Under the pieces are notes generated by a model. It searched no databases. It had not been told where the DNA came from and saw nothing but the letters and a program-made list of their open reading frames with translations. A stretch of DNA of 24,093 nt from the NCBI GenBank assembly GCA_038199755.1, contig JBBPYR010000327.1, forward strand, positions 1 through 24,093. The letters run 5' to 3'. Origin of the DNA: JBBPYR01 sp038199755. Lineage in GTDB: Bacteria > Chloroflexota > Ktedonobacteria > Ktedonobacterales > Ktedonobacteraceae. Both the position numbers and the translations under genes were made by a program. The stretch's first letter is position 1, and every line of letters starts with the position of its first letter. Positions 15,312 to 23,552 of this stretch are shown here, one piece after another.

Positions 15312-15521
15312 TTATTCCCACGAATCTCTTTCATTGTTAATGTATGCTTCGACATCAACATCTTTCCAGATTTCCGCTCCTAACCCCTCAAGTTCCGTAA
15401 TGTGATGCATTGGCTGGTGCTCCATTGCATCACGAACAATAACCTGTAATTCTTCTAATAATTTCTGCTGCTCCTCCAACGGAAGGGAGCGAATTTGACT
15501 CAAAAGATCTTGATATGCCAT
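15312..15521 (-). CDS. VapB-like antitoxin (first copy)
   Basis: The 69-residue protein shares the layout of the other antitoxin here: helical N-terminus (LLSQIRSLPLEEQQKLLEEL) and the tail ITELEGLGAEIWKDVDVEAY ending in INNERDSWE. The two proteins match in the WKDVDxExYIxxERxSW pattern but differ over most other positions, so they are old paralogues rather than a recent duplication. The start is the ATG at 15521, set by the strong GGAGGAAGGAG site. The frame extends upstream to 15731, but only through the inverted repeat and nuoH antisense. No toxin gene follows; the next 139 bp carry repeat-like sequence. Confidence 0.78.
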   Translation of the reverse strand: MAYQDLLSQIRSLPLEEQQKLLEELQVIVRDAMEHQPMHHITELEGLGAEIWKDVDVEAYINNERDSWE

Positions 15522-15540
15522 GATTTCTCCTTCCTCCATT

Positions 15541-15562
15541 GGCAGCAGCGAAGCGCGCTGCC
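15541..15562. repeat. GC-rich hairpin just upstream of the first antitoxin gene
   Basis: GGCAGC (15541-15546) pairs with GCTGCC (15557-15562), and GCG with CGC inside, leaving a 3-base loop and one bulged A. It stands between the large inverted repeat and the antitoxin ribosome site and looks like part of the same compound repeat block. Confidence 0.6.
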
Positions 15563-15567
15563 GTCCC

Positions 15568-15646
15568 GTAGGGGCGAGATTTATCGCGCCCCTCGTACCC
15601 GTTGGCGAATCGCACCCAAACAGGGCGCGATAAATCTCGCCCCTAC
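15568..15646. repeat. Perfect 24-bp inverted repeat at the 3' end of nuoH
   Basis: The left arm (15568-15591) begins GTAGGGGCGAG and the right arm (15623-15646) is its exact reverse complement, ending CTCGCCCCTAC. The loop is 31 bases. The nuoH stop codon TAG (15645-15643) lies inside the right arm. Perfect arms of this length point to a recently mobile or homogenised small repeat of REP/MITE type. As RNA it would form a strong hairpin between nuoH and the antitoxin genes. It has no T-run after it. Confidence 0.9.
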
Positions 15647-16887
15647 ACCTTGACCTCTTCTTCTGTGACAGCAGTGGCGGGTTTGATGCGCTCGAACTTT
15701 GCCAGCCGCACAGACGAGGGCAGCGAATCATTCAACACAGACTGCCCACCTGCTGCGGGCGTTTCTAGCTCGGTGCTAAAGCGCGTGCCCGTGACAATGC
15801 TCTGGCGGCGAATGAGGTAGAACACCCCGAACAAGATAAACAGACCAATGATGCTGTTAACCCACCACGGAATGTTGAGAGCAACACAGGTCGCGGTAAC
15901 AATGACGTTCAGCACCGACAGTGGCAAGAGCCCTTGCCAACCCAGGCTCATCAAGCGGTCATAGCGGATACGCGGTAACGTAGCACGCAGCCAGATGAAC
16001 AAAAACAGGAACAGAAACACCTTCACCAGAAAGATGATAATAGAGAAGCCAGGGAAGAGTCGCTCCAGACCGAACAGGCTCCAGCCACCCAGGAAGAGCG
16101 TCGTGGCAACGGCACCAACGGTAATCATGTTGATGTATTCGGCCATCTGATAGATACTCCAGCGCAGACCGCTATATTCGGTCAGATAGCCAGCGGTCAA
16201 CTCCTGCTCGGCCTCCGGCAGATCGAAGGGGGCGCGATTCACCTCGGCGGTAGCTGCGATCAGATAAATCACAAAACCTAGTGGTTGCGCGAAGAGAAAC
16301 CAGATGCCTTGCGTCAACTGCTGCTGCACGATGCCAACCATACTCAGGGTACCCGCCCACATCAACACGCCACTCAGGGCAAGGCCCAGACTAGTCTCGT
16401 ACGACACCATCTGCGCGGCACTTCGCAGAGCGCCAAGCAATGAATAGCGGTTGCCAGAGGCCCAACCACCAAGCACGATACCATAGACAGCGAGCGAAGA
16501 GATGGAAAGAATCCACAGAATACCAATATTGACATCGCCAATCACCGGGTCCCAGACGCTCGGTTTGTTACTCCAGTTCGCGCCAACCGGCACCACAGCA
16601 AAGGCGGATAACGCGACCACGACAGAGATAGTAGGTGCAATCAGATAGATTGCCTTCTTCGCCTGCGTCGGCACAATTTGCTCTTTGAACATCATTTTCA
16701 TGCCGTCGGCAATGGGTTGCAAGGAACCGAATGGACCTGCACGATTTGGGCCGAGACGACCCTGCATCTTCGCCACTACACGCCGCTCAATCAGCGTCAT
16801 GTAGGCAAAGGCGGTCATTAGTGCCACAATCACAATGGCGCTTTTGATGACCGCTGCCACAATTTCATTGTTCAAGAAATCAAGCAT
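15643..16887 (-). CDS. nuoH: NADH-quinone oxidoreductase subunit H (NuoH)
   Basis: This membrane subunit anchors the peripheral arm and forms much of the quinone channel. Signatures are GRLGPNRAGPFGSLQPIADG (43-62), the acidic cluster in AEVNRAPFDLPEAEQELTAG (214-233) with YLTEYSG, and the LRATLPRIRYDRLM loop (300-313). At 414 residues it is longer than many family members because of a polar tail (about 361-414). The last codons run into a repeat, which provides the TAG stop. The ATG at 16887 lies within the nuoG 3' end (8-base overlap) with GGAG upstream. Confidence 0.96.
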   Translation of the reverse strand: MLDFLNNEIVAAVIKSAIVIVALMTAFAYMTLIERRVVAKMQGRLGPNRAGPFGSLQPIADGMKMMFKEQIVPTQAKKAIYLIAPTISVVVALSAFAVVPVGANWSNKPSVWDPVIGDVNIGILWILSISSLAVYGIVLGGWASGNRYSLLGALRSAAQMVSYETSLGLALSGVLMWAGTLSMVGIVQQQLTQGIWFLFAQPLGFVIYLIAATAEVNRAPFDLPEAEQELTAGYLTEYSGLRWSIYQMAEYINMITVGAVATTLFLGGWSLFGLERLFPGFSIIIFLVKVFLFLFLFIWLRATLPRIRYDRLMSLGWQGLLPLSVLNVIVTATCVALNIPWWVNSIIGLFILFGVFYLIRRQSIVTGTRFSTELETPAAGGQSVLNDSLPSSVRLAKFERIKPATAVTEEEVKV

Positions 16888-19030
16888 GGGTTATCTCCTG
16901 TTCTTGCCGTTCCTGTGTACGCATGCCCTGCGCTCCCAGGTCTTCCCATGTCAGACTTGTATAGAACGGTGTGTCCTGGGCAATCTCCAACAGAATATCG
17001 CGGGGGCTTTCATACTCCCAGTGCGTCCCCAGGTATTGCGCCAACTCAATCAGAATTTCCCAATCAGCTCGTGCTCCGGGTAATGGGCGCAACGTGCGTC
17101 GTATGGCCTGCACGTGATGGTCGATATTCGTCATACTGCCATCTTTTTCCGCGAAGGTGACGGCGGGTAACACTACATCCGCCTGTTGAGCCGTTTCCGT
17201 TAGCAGAATGTCCTGCACCACAATAAACTCTAACGAAGAAGGAAGTGTTGCCTCTGCCAAGTGACGCGCAGGATTAGCACCCATCACGAACAAAGCCTTG
17301 ATCTGCGGATTATGCAATATCTCGTCATAAGACAAGCCAACCTGCTCGGCGGCACGATAGCCGGGAAGCGTATCTGGCAAAAGGCCCATATCGCGTGCGC
17401 CCAGTGAGTTCGCGTCCTCGAAGAGTGGGCCAACACCAGCACCGGGGCGATCAATATTGCCAGTGGCAACGGCCAGGGCTTGCAGGTCAGCGGCAAGATG
17501 TTCGCAGCCTACCTCTAACGTCGCCATCTCATCATAGAGGATGACTGCCCCTCTCGCGCCGATAATCTCGTTGGCAAGTTGCTGTAACTGCGCGCTCACC
17601 TCGTCGCCTAGTGACGCATTGGAACTGACCTTGCTCTGCCCCTCAAGCTGTGGGTATTGCGCTCTGATACTCTCATTGCTCAATACCTGTTTCAGCAGCA
17701 ACTTTGCAGCCAGGCCCTCACAATGCTCTGGTACGGTGATTTTACTGGTGGCAAAACGATCAAGTTCCGTTGCGCCCGCGTTGATGATGTATATTTTTGC
17801 GCCCGCCTTCATCGCCTTCTTGATGCGTAAGTTCAGCACAGGTTGACGCTGGTAGGGGTCAGAAGCGACCAGTACGATATGCGATGCCTTCTCGATGTCG
17901 GCAATGCTCGTGCTCATCATCCAGGGGCGGCCTGTCAAGGCATCACGTGCGCCGGGGAACTGGCCGTGATGATGATCGACGTTTGCGGTACCGATAACCT
18001 CGCGCAGTAGTTTCTGGAAGAGATAGGCTTCTTCGTTCGTCGTGCGTGTCGAACCTATGCCAGCAACAGCCTGTGGACCATGCTTGGCAAGAATATCTTT
18101 CAGGTGTGTCGTGATATAAAAGAACGCCTCCTCCCATGATGCGGGAACAAGGCTACCATTGCGGCGAATCATGGGCGTGCGCAGGCGTTGCGGACTATTC
18201 ACAAACTCGAAGCCCCAGCGACCGCGATCACACAGCCAACCATCATCAATCTCATCATTTGTACGCGACACCATGCGCATGATCTTATCAACACGCACAT
18301 CGACGCGCACATTGCAGCCAACGCTACAATTGTTGCACACACTCGGCGTACGCTTGAGTTCCCACGGACGTGCCTTGAAGCGATAGGCAGAGGCAGTGAG
18401 CGCACCCACGGGACACATCTCCACCGTATTGCCCGAAAATACGGAGTCAAAGGCGGAGTCAGGGGCTGTACCGACCTCCATACGATAGCCACGGGAAATC
18501 ATGACCAGCCCGTTATCCATCGATATTTCAGAGCTAAAACGCGTACAACGCTGACATAAAATACAACGTTCGCGATCAAGAAACACCTTGTCGCTGACAG
18601 GTATAGGCTTACTATAATGACGCTTATGCAGGTCGAAGCGCGTGCCTCCAGGACCGTGACGCAGGGTAAAGTCTTGCAGATCGCACTCACCGCCCTTATC
18701 GCAGATGGGGCAGTCCAGCGGATGATTGATGAGCAAAAACTCCAGCGTGCCACGGCGGGCTTTGAGCACCTTCTCCGTCTTCGTATGCACAACCATACCC
18801 TCGCTGACCGGCGTGGTGCAGGCGGTCTGTGGCGGCTTGGGCAGCTTCTCAATCTCCACAAAACACATGCGGCACGCACCCAACGGTGGCATCTTTGGAT
18901 GGTAACAGTAAATAGGAACTTCTATTCCGGCTTCTTTTGCCGCCGCCCACACCAATGTTCCTGCGGGAACTTCGACAGGCATGCCGTCGATGGTCAAGTG
19001 GACAAGGTCTGCTTTTTTTTCTTCTGGCAT
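16880..19030 (-). CDS. nuoG: NADH-quinone oxidoreductase subunit G (NuoG)
   Basis: This is the largest peripheral-arm subunit, carrying several iron-sulfur clusters between NuoF and NuoI. In order: a 2Fe-2S ferredoxin-like domain (Cys42, 53, 56, 71), the His-Cys3 4Fe-4S site N5 (His103, Cys107, 110, 116), the N4-type 4Fe-4S site (Cys156, 159, 162, 206), and the extra 4Fe-4S site N7 (Cys232, 235, 239, 267) that only some bacteria keep. A molybdopterin-oxidoreductase-like domain without visible cofactor function follows to residue 716. The ribosome site is weak (GGTAG with a long A-rich spacer), which may lower its yield. It starts 38 bp after nuoF. Confidence 0.96.
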   Translation of the reverse strand: MPEEKKADLVHLTIDGMPVEVPAGTLVWAAAKEAGIEVPIYCYHPKMPPLGACRMCFVEIEKLPKPPQTACTTPVSEGMVVHTKTEKVLKARRGTLEFLLINHPLDCPICDKGGECDLQDFTLRHGPGGTRFDLHKRHYSKPIPVSDKVFLDRERCILCQRCTRFSSEISMDNGLVMISRGYRMEVGTAPDSAFDSVFSGNTVEMCPVGALTASAYRFKARPWELKRTPSVCNNCSVGCNVRVDVRVDKIMRMVSRTNDEIDDGWLCDRGRWGFEFVNSPQRLRTPMIRRNGSLVPASWEEAFFYITTHLKDILAKHGPQAVAGIGSTRTTNEEAYLFQKLLREVIGTANVDHHHGQFPGARDALTGRPWMMSTSIADIEKASHIVLVASDPYQRQPVLNLRIKKAMKAGAKIYIINAGATELDRFATSKITVPEHCEGLAAKLLLKQVLSNESIRAQYPQLEGQSKVSSNASLGDEVSAQLQQLANEIIGARGAVILYDEMATLEVGCEHLAADLQALAVATGNIDRPGAGVGPLFEDANSLGARDMGLLPDTLPGYRAAEQVGLSYDEILHNPQIKALFVMGANPARHLAEATLPSSLEFIVVQDILLTETAQQADVVLPAVTFAEKDGSMTNIDHHVQAIRRTLRPLPGARADWEILIELAQYLGTHWEYESPRDILLEIAQDTPFYTSLTWEDLGAQGMRTQERQEQEITHA

Positions 19031-19068
19031 ATTTTTTCTACCGTTTTATATTCAATGGAAAATAATTG

Positions 19069-20400
19069 CTAATGGGTACTTGTTTGCAGCAGCGCGGGCG
19101 CAACGGATTGCGTCTCAGCTGGCTTGTGACCAACCATGCAATGACCGTGCGTCACATGATAGAGAAACTCTTCACGGAACAACTTGATGCCACTAGTGAT
19201 GGAACTGGTGGCGGCATCACCAAACGGACAAAAGGATTTGCCGCTAATGTTGTCGCAGATATCCATCAGCAAATCAACATCTTTTTCTTTACCATGCCCG
19301 TGTTCGAGCCGCTCCAGAATTTCTGTCATCCAATACGTTCCCTCGCGACAGGGTGTGCATTTTCCGCAGGACTCGTCGCGATAAAACTCGGTCATGCGCA
19401 GAATAGCACCGACAATACAGGTATCTTCGTTCATGACAACCACACCGCCTGAGCCAAGCATGGAACCGGCAGCGGCGATGGCCTCAAAGTCAAGTGTGGT
19501 ATCGAGCTTATCAGCACTGAGGATGAAGGTTGATGAGCCGCCAGGAATAATGGCCTTGAGTTGTTTATCGCCCAGGATACCACCCCCATACTGCTCATCA
19601 TAGATCAAGGTACGCAGCGGTGTTCCTAGTGGCAATTCATAGTTACCAGGCTTTTTGACGTGTCCGCTCAAGCAGAAAACGCGTGTGCCCTTGCTCTTCT
19701 CGGTGCCAAAGCCCGCGTACCAACTGGCCCCACCCTGCACAATCGAGGGTATGGTACACAGTGTTTCGCAGTTATTGATGACCGTGGGACCACCATAGAG
19801 GCCAACCACAGCCGGAAAAGGCGGCTTCAGACGCGGGTAGCCGCGCTTGCCTTCCAGCGACTCCATCAGAGAACTTTCTTCGCCGCAGATATAGGCACCC
19901 GCGCCACGATGCACGATGATGTCCAGGCTATAATTGCTCCCCAGAATATTCTTGCCAATTAGTCCGGCAGCATAGGCCTCTGCAACGGCACGCTCGACCT
20001 GGCTAGCAGCTTTGGCTAGCTCGCCACGCACGTAAATAAAGGCGGTAGTGACGCGACAGGCAAAGCTGGTGATAAGTACCCCTTCGACGAGCATATGCGG
20101 ATTCGTCTCCATTAACATGCGGTCTTTGAAGGTGCCGGGTTCGCTTTCATCACAGTTGCAACACAGGTAGCGCGGCTTATCGTTTTTCGCCAAAAAGCCC
20201 CACTTCATGCCAGTGGGAAAGCCAGCACCGCCCCGCCCACGCAATCCTGATTGTTTGATCATCTCGACAATATCATCAGGTTGATACTGGTTAAGAGCCT
20301 TCGCCAAGGACTCGTAGCCACCATGTTGTCGATAGATATCGAGTGTATCAATACCTGGAATATGCAAATTCTTTGTAATAACCAGTTCTGCTTGCGGCAT
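19069..20400 (-). CDS. nuoF: NADH-quinone oxidoreductase subunit F (NuoF)
   Basis: This subunit binds NADH and FMN and starts electron transfer. The nucleotide/FMN segments GLRGRGGAGFPTGMKWGF (52-69) and CNCDESEPGTFKDR (81-94) are intact, as is GAGAYICGEESSLMESLEG (166-184). The 4Fe-4S cluster N3 is bound by Cys345, 348, 351 (ESCGKCTPCREGT) and Cys391 (KSFCPFGD). I chose the ATG at 20400 (443 residues), two bases after the nuoE stop and with AAGGA eight bases upstream; an ATG at 20433 would lie inside nuoE and adds 11 residues without family match. Confidence 0.96.
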   Translation of the reverse strand: MPQAELVITKNLHIPGIDTLDIYRQHGGYESLAKALNQYQPDDIVEMIKQSGLRGRGGAGFPTGMKWGFLAKNDKPRYLCCNCDESEPGTFKDRMLMETNPHMLVEGVLITSFACRVTTAFIYVRGELAKAASQVERAVAEAYAAGLIGKNILGSNYSLDIIVHRGAGAYICGEESSLMESLEGKRGYPRLKPPFPAVVGLYGGPTVINNCETLCTIPSIVQGGASWYAGFGTEKSKGTRVFCLSGHVKKPGNYELPLGTPLRTLIYDEQYGGGILGDKQLKAIIPGGSSTFILSADKLDTTLDFEAIAAAGSMLGSGGVVVMNEDTCIVGAILRMTEFYRDESCGKCTPCREGTYWMTEILERLEHGHGKEKDVDLLMDICDNISGKSFCPFGDAATSSITSGIKLFREEFLYHVTHGHCMVGHKPAETQSVAPALLQTSTH

Positions 20401-20402
20401 TT

Positions 20403-20888
20403 TTATTTCCTTGTGTTTAGTTCGTGCTTCCATATCTCAACAAGCTCATCAGCCATCTCAGGGGCTACATTTTCTACAAACTCGTTGTTGACCTGGAGCA
20501 CAGGGGCCGTGCCACATGAGGCAAGACATTCAGTCGTCATCAGGGTAAAGTCGCCATCCGCCGTTGTCTCGCCGCGTTTGATGCCCAGACATTGTTCCAG
20601 ACGATCTACCAAGGCATCACAGTTGCGCAAATAGCACGAAATACTGGTGCAGACCTTGATAACTTTCTTACCCGCGGGCTGCTGATGATACATGGTATAG
20701 AAGGTGGCGACGCTCTCCACATCATCTACCGTCATATTTAGTACTTCGGCAATCGTCTGTAGCCCAATAGGAGTGATGTAGCCTTCCTCCTGTTGTGCAA
20801 TATATAAAGAGGGCATCACTGCCGAGCGCGCTACGGGATAGCGTGCCGCCAGATCGCGCATCCGTTGTTTCGCTAGTTCAGAAATCAT
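20403..20888 (-). CDS. nuoE: NADH-quinone oxidoreductase subunit E (NuoE)
   Basis: This 161-residue subunit has a thioredoxin-like fold and holds the off-path 2Fe-2S cluster N1a. The ligands are Cys80, Cys85, Cys121 and Cys125, in the standard CxxxxC...CxxxC spacing. The helical N-terminal part with VMPSLYIAQQEEGYI (24-38) and VATFYTMYH (60-68) is typical. Its ATG overlaps the nuoD stop by four bases (ATGA), so it is translationally coupled. Confidence 0.96.
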   Translation of the reverse strand: MISELAKQRMRDLAARYPVARSAVMPSLYIAQQEEGYITPIGLQTIAEVLNMTVDDVESVATFYTMYHQQPAGKKVIKVCTSISCYLRNCDALVDRLEQCLGIKRGETTADGDFTLMTTECLASCGTAPVLQVNNEFVENVAPEMADELVEIWKHELNTRK

Positions 20889-22123
20889 CGATCAACCTCT
20901 CCCAGCACGATATCAATACTTCCAATAGAGGCCACCACGTCCGAGAGGAAACCGCCCTCGATCATCAATGGCAATAACTGCAAGTTGGCAAAGGAACCGC
21001 CGCGTACATGCATGCGATAGGGTTTCGCCGTACCATCACTCACAATATAGTAGGCTAACTCGCCCTTCGCGCCCTCTGTACGCACAAACACCTCGCCCTT
21101 CGGTGGACGATAGCCCTCGGTATACAGCTTGAAATGGTGGATGAGTGCTTCCATGCTGCCTGTGATCTGCCATTTGGGGGGCGGCGTGATCTTCGGATTG
21201 CTCACACGGAACGCTCCCGTGGGCATGCCTGCCATTGCCTGTTCAATGATTTTCAGGCTCTGCTCCATCTCTAGCATGCGTACAAGATAACGGTCAAACA
21301 CATCACCGTTGCTGCCAACGGGAATGTCGAAATCAAACTGGTCGTAACCGCTATAGGGGAAGACTTTACGAATGTCCCACACGACGCCACTACCGCGTAG
21401 CACCGCGCCTGTGGCACCATACGCGATGGCATCTTCCGCGCTCAATGTGCCGATGCCTTTGGTGCGCTCAAGCCAGAGTTGGTTATTGGTCAGCAGGTTA
21501 TGGTATTCCTGCAAGCGTTCGGGAAAGTTTTTAGTAAATGTGCGTACCTTCGCGTCAAAACCGGGTGGCACCTCGGCCTGTAAACCGCCGGGGCAAATGT
21601 AGCTGGTCATCATACGCACACCCGATATATGCTCGAAGATGTCCAGAATCACTTCACGCTCTCGGAAGCAATACAGGAACATGCTCATCGCGCCAAGATC
21701 GAGCGCGTGCGTTCCCAGCCACACTAAATGGCTGGCGATACGCTGTAGTTCCGCAAGCAGAACGCGTACATACTTAATCTTCTCAGTAATCTCGTCATCG
21801 ATGCCGAGCAGTCTTTCGACGGTGAGCGCATAGCCCAGGTTGTTGCATAATGGTGCCAAATAATCCATGCGATCCGTCAGGACAAGGGCCTGATGATAGG
21901 TCTTTGCCTCTGCCGTCTTCTCGATACCCGTATGGAGATAACCGATATCGGGAATGGCTTTGAGCACGGTTTCACCATCAATTGTGAGCACCAGCCGTAG
22001 TACTCCGTGGGTGCTAGGGTGTTGAGGCCCCATATTGATAGTCATGGTATCGGAACGCTGACCGTCCTCTAACTCCTGGCTATGCTCAATCGTGTAGCTG
22101 TTTTCTATCTGTTGTTGCTGCAT
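20885..22123 (-). CDS. nuoD: NADH-quinone oxidoreductase subunit D (NuoD)
   Basis: This 412-residue 49-kDa-type subunit, related to the large subunit of NiFe hydrogenases, forms the quinone head-group site with NuoB. The conserved NMGPQHPSTHGVLRL (30-44) and RMDYLAPL (85-92) are present; His39 and Tyr88 align with the quinone-contacting His and Tyr known from Thermus complex I. It is not fused to NuoC, unlike in E. coli. The N-terminal ~25 residues are polar and unlike the family core. The ATG at 22123 follows GAGG. Confidence 0.96.
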   Translation of the reverse strand: MQQQQIENSYTIEHSQELEDGQRSDTMTINMGPQHPSTHGVLRLVLTIDGETVLKAIPDIGYLHTGIEKTAEAKTYHQALVLTDRMDYLAPLCNNLGYALTVERLLGIDDEITEKIKYVRVLLAELQRIASHLVWLGTHALDLGAMSMFLYCFREREVILDIFEHISGVRMMTSYICPGGLQAEVPPGFDAKVRTFTKNFPERLQEYHNLLTNNQLWLERTKGIGTLSAEDAIAYGATGAVLRGSGVVWDIRKVFPYSGYDQFDFDIPVGSNGDVFDRYLVRMLEMEQSLKIIEQAMAGMPTGAFRVSNPKITPPPKWQITGSMEALIHHFKLYTEGYRPPKGEVFVRTEGAKGELAYYIVSDGTAKPYRMHVRGGSFANLQLLPLMIEGGFLSDVVASIGSIDIVLGEVDR

Positions 22124-22134
22124 ATGTCCTCATA

Positions 22135-22178
22135 GTAGGGCGCAATGATACAGTAATGACGGGGAGCAGGATGCCTAC
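22135..22178. repeat. Possible small repeat in the nuoC-nuoD gap
   Basis: A 44-bp stretch bounded by GTAGGGC (22135-22141) and GCCTAC (22173-22178) lies in the 99-bp nuoC-nuoD gap, the widest gap between undisturbed nuo genes except nuoB-nuoC. The ends resemble those of the 15568-15646 repeat, but the interior is different. No second copy is in the window, so its repeat status is unproven. Confidence 0.4.
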
Positions 22179-22222
22179 GGTTAAAGGCAGGCACTCTTCT
22201 TGAATCATCACCCTCTTCGTTA

Positions 22223-22840
22223 TTAACGTTTAGCAGTTCCTGGTTCTTGATTGGGATTCACCTTGCTACGTCCCTCGTTCAATTCGCGTCCACCAGGACT
22301 ACGCAAGGTCTGGTTGCCCACGCCAGGATCAGCGTCATACGGTACTTGTCCACCCCAATATGGCTCTGGCAGATCAAAACCTGTAAGGGGGTAATCTTTT
22401 CGCAAGGGGTGCGTTGTCCAGTCGCTCGGCATCATAATACGGCGCAGGTCGGGGTGATCGCTAAAGGTTATGCCAAAGAGGTCATAAACTTCCCGCTCAT
22501 ACCAATTCGCACCCGGCCAGACCCCTGTTACCGTAGGAACACTCGGCTGCTGCTCACGACGCTGCCCCACACGCACCTTCAAACGGAGAAAGCATTGATT
22601 GGAAACAGAAAGTAGTTGATAGACAACATCATAGCGCGGTATGCGTTCAAGCCAATCTACCGCCGTAACCGTCTCTAGAAAGTCATATTGTAGATTTTTC
22701 TTTAAATATGTGCAGACTGCAACCAGTTGTTCCACCGCCACGACTAGCGTTAACTCATCGCGAAACTCGACCACATCAAGTATGGCCTGGGGAAACTTGG
22801 CACGAACCGTCTCCACGGTCGATGCTGCTGTAATCACCAT
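22223..22840 (-). CDS. nuoC: NADH-quinone oxidoreductase subunit C (NuoC)
   Basis: This 30-kDa-type subunit of the peripheral arm supports NuoD and the quinone site. The family signature is clear: WYEREVYDLFGITFSDHPDL followed by RRIMMPSDWTTHPLRKDYPL. The polar C-terminus (about 40 residues after GYPL-like region) is less conserved. I chose the third of three nearby ATGs (22840), since AAGGG lies nine bases upstream of it but abuts the first ATG at 22849. Two stop codons end the gene in tandem (TAATAA). Confidence 0.94.
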   Translation of the reverse strand: MVITAASTVETVRAKFPQAILDVVEFRDELTLVVAVEQLVAVCTYLKKNLQYDFLETVTAVDWLERIPRYDVVYQLLSVSNQCFLRLKVRVGQRREQQPSVPTVTGVWPGANWYEREVYDLFGITFSDHPDLRRIMMPSDWTTHPLRKDYPLTGFDLPEPYWGGQVPYDADPGVGNQTLRSPGGRELNEGRSKVNPNQEPGTAKR

Positions 22841-22888
22841 ATGCATCATCCCTTATAGTAGCTTATAGAATGGTGCGTGTAGCAGGAT

Positions 22889-22923
22889 ATGTGCTGTCCC
22901 AACCAGCAGGCCGGGCAGCACAT
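22889..22923 (-). other. Hairpin in the nuoB-nuoC gap
   Basis: On the plus strand ATGTGCTGTCCC (22889-22900) pairs with GGGCAGCACAT (22913-22923), leaving one bulged base and a 12-base loop. It lies in the 103-bp nuoB-nuoC gap. No T-run follows on the minus strand, so it is more likely an mRNA processing or stability element than a terminator. Confidence 0.6.
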
Positions 22924-22943
22924 TTCTTGCTCAAGCATCATTC

Positions 22944-23552
22944 CTATACTTCCTCTTTTATCGGACCAACCAGCTTCATGCCACTAGCCTTCAGCGGATC
23001 GGGGGGATTCGGTATCCCTGCGCGAATTTTACGCTGTAGCTCATTGAAACCATAAAGCAGCATATCAGGCGTTGGTGGGCAGCCAGGGATAAAGACATCG
23101 ACAGGCACGACCTTATCGATACCCTGCACAATGGCGTAGTTATTGAAGATGCCGCCACAGGACGCACAGGCACCCATGGCGATGACCCACTTGGGCTCAG
23201 GCATCTGATCGTAAATTTGACGCAAGACTGGAGCCATCTTGACTGAGCAACGACCAGCAACGATCATGAGATCGGCCTGTCGTGGTGATGCGCGAAACAC
23301 CTCGGCCCCAAAGCGTGCAAGGTCGAAGCGGTCACCGGTGGTTGACATCATCTCAATAGCGCAGCAAGCCAGACCGAAGAGTGCGGGCCACAGTGAAGAG
23401 CTACGCCCCCAGCCAAGCATCTTATTGACTTGCGTCGTCAAAATACCAAACTGACCATCCTTTTCATGCATAGCCAGTTCACGACTCAGGCGAGGCGTCT
23501 GCGTATTTGAGACGGTCTGTACTGGCTCCCACGGATTTTTGATTACTCCCAT
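22944..23552 (-). CDS. nuoB: NADH-quinone oxidoreductase subunit B (NuoB)
   Basis: This 202-residue PSST-type subunit carries the last 4Fe-4S cluster, N2, which reduces quinone. The ligands are the adjacent Cys63-Cys64 (LACCAIEMM), Cys129 (MGACASCGG) and Cys158 (PGCPPTP). The start is the ATG at 23552, with GGAG seven bases upstream and a 10-base overlap with the end of nuoA; a TTG further upstream is less likely. Confidence 0.97.
   Translation of the reverse strand: MGVIKNPWEPVQTVSNTQTPRLSRELAMHEKDGQFGILTTQVNKMLGWGRSSSLWPALFGLACCAIEMMSTTGDRFDLARFGAEVFRASPRQADLMIVAGRCSVKMAPVLRQIYDQMPEPKWVIAMGACASCGGIFNNYAIVQGIDKVVPVDVFIPGCPPTPDMLLYGFNELQRKIRAGIPNPPDPLKASGMKLVGPIKEEV

Noticed and set aside
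15522..15731. N-terminal extension of the first antitoxin reading frame up to 15731
   Set aside because: It runs through the inverted repeat and antisense to the nuoH 3' end; the strong ribosome site fixes the start at 15521.
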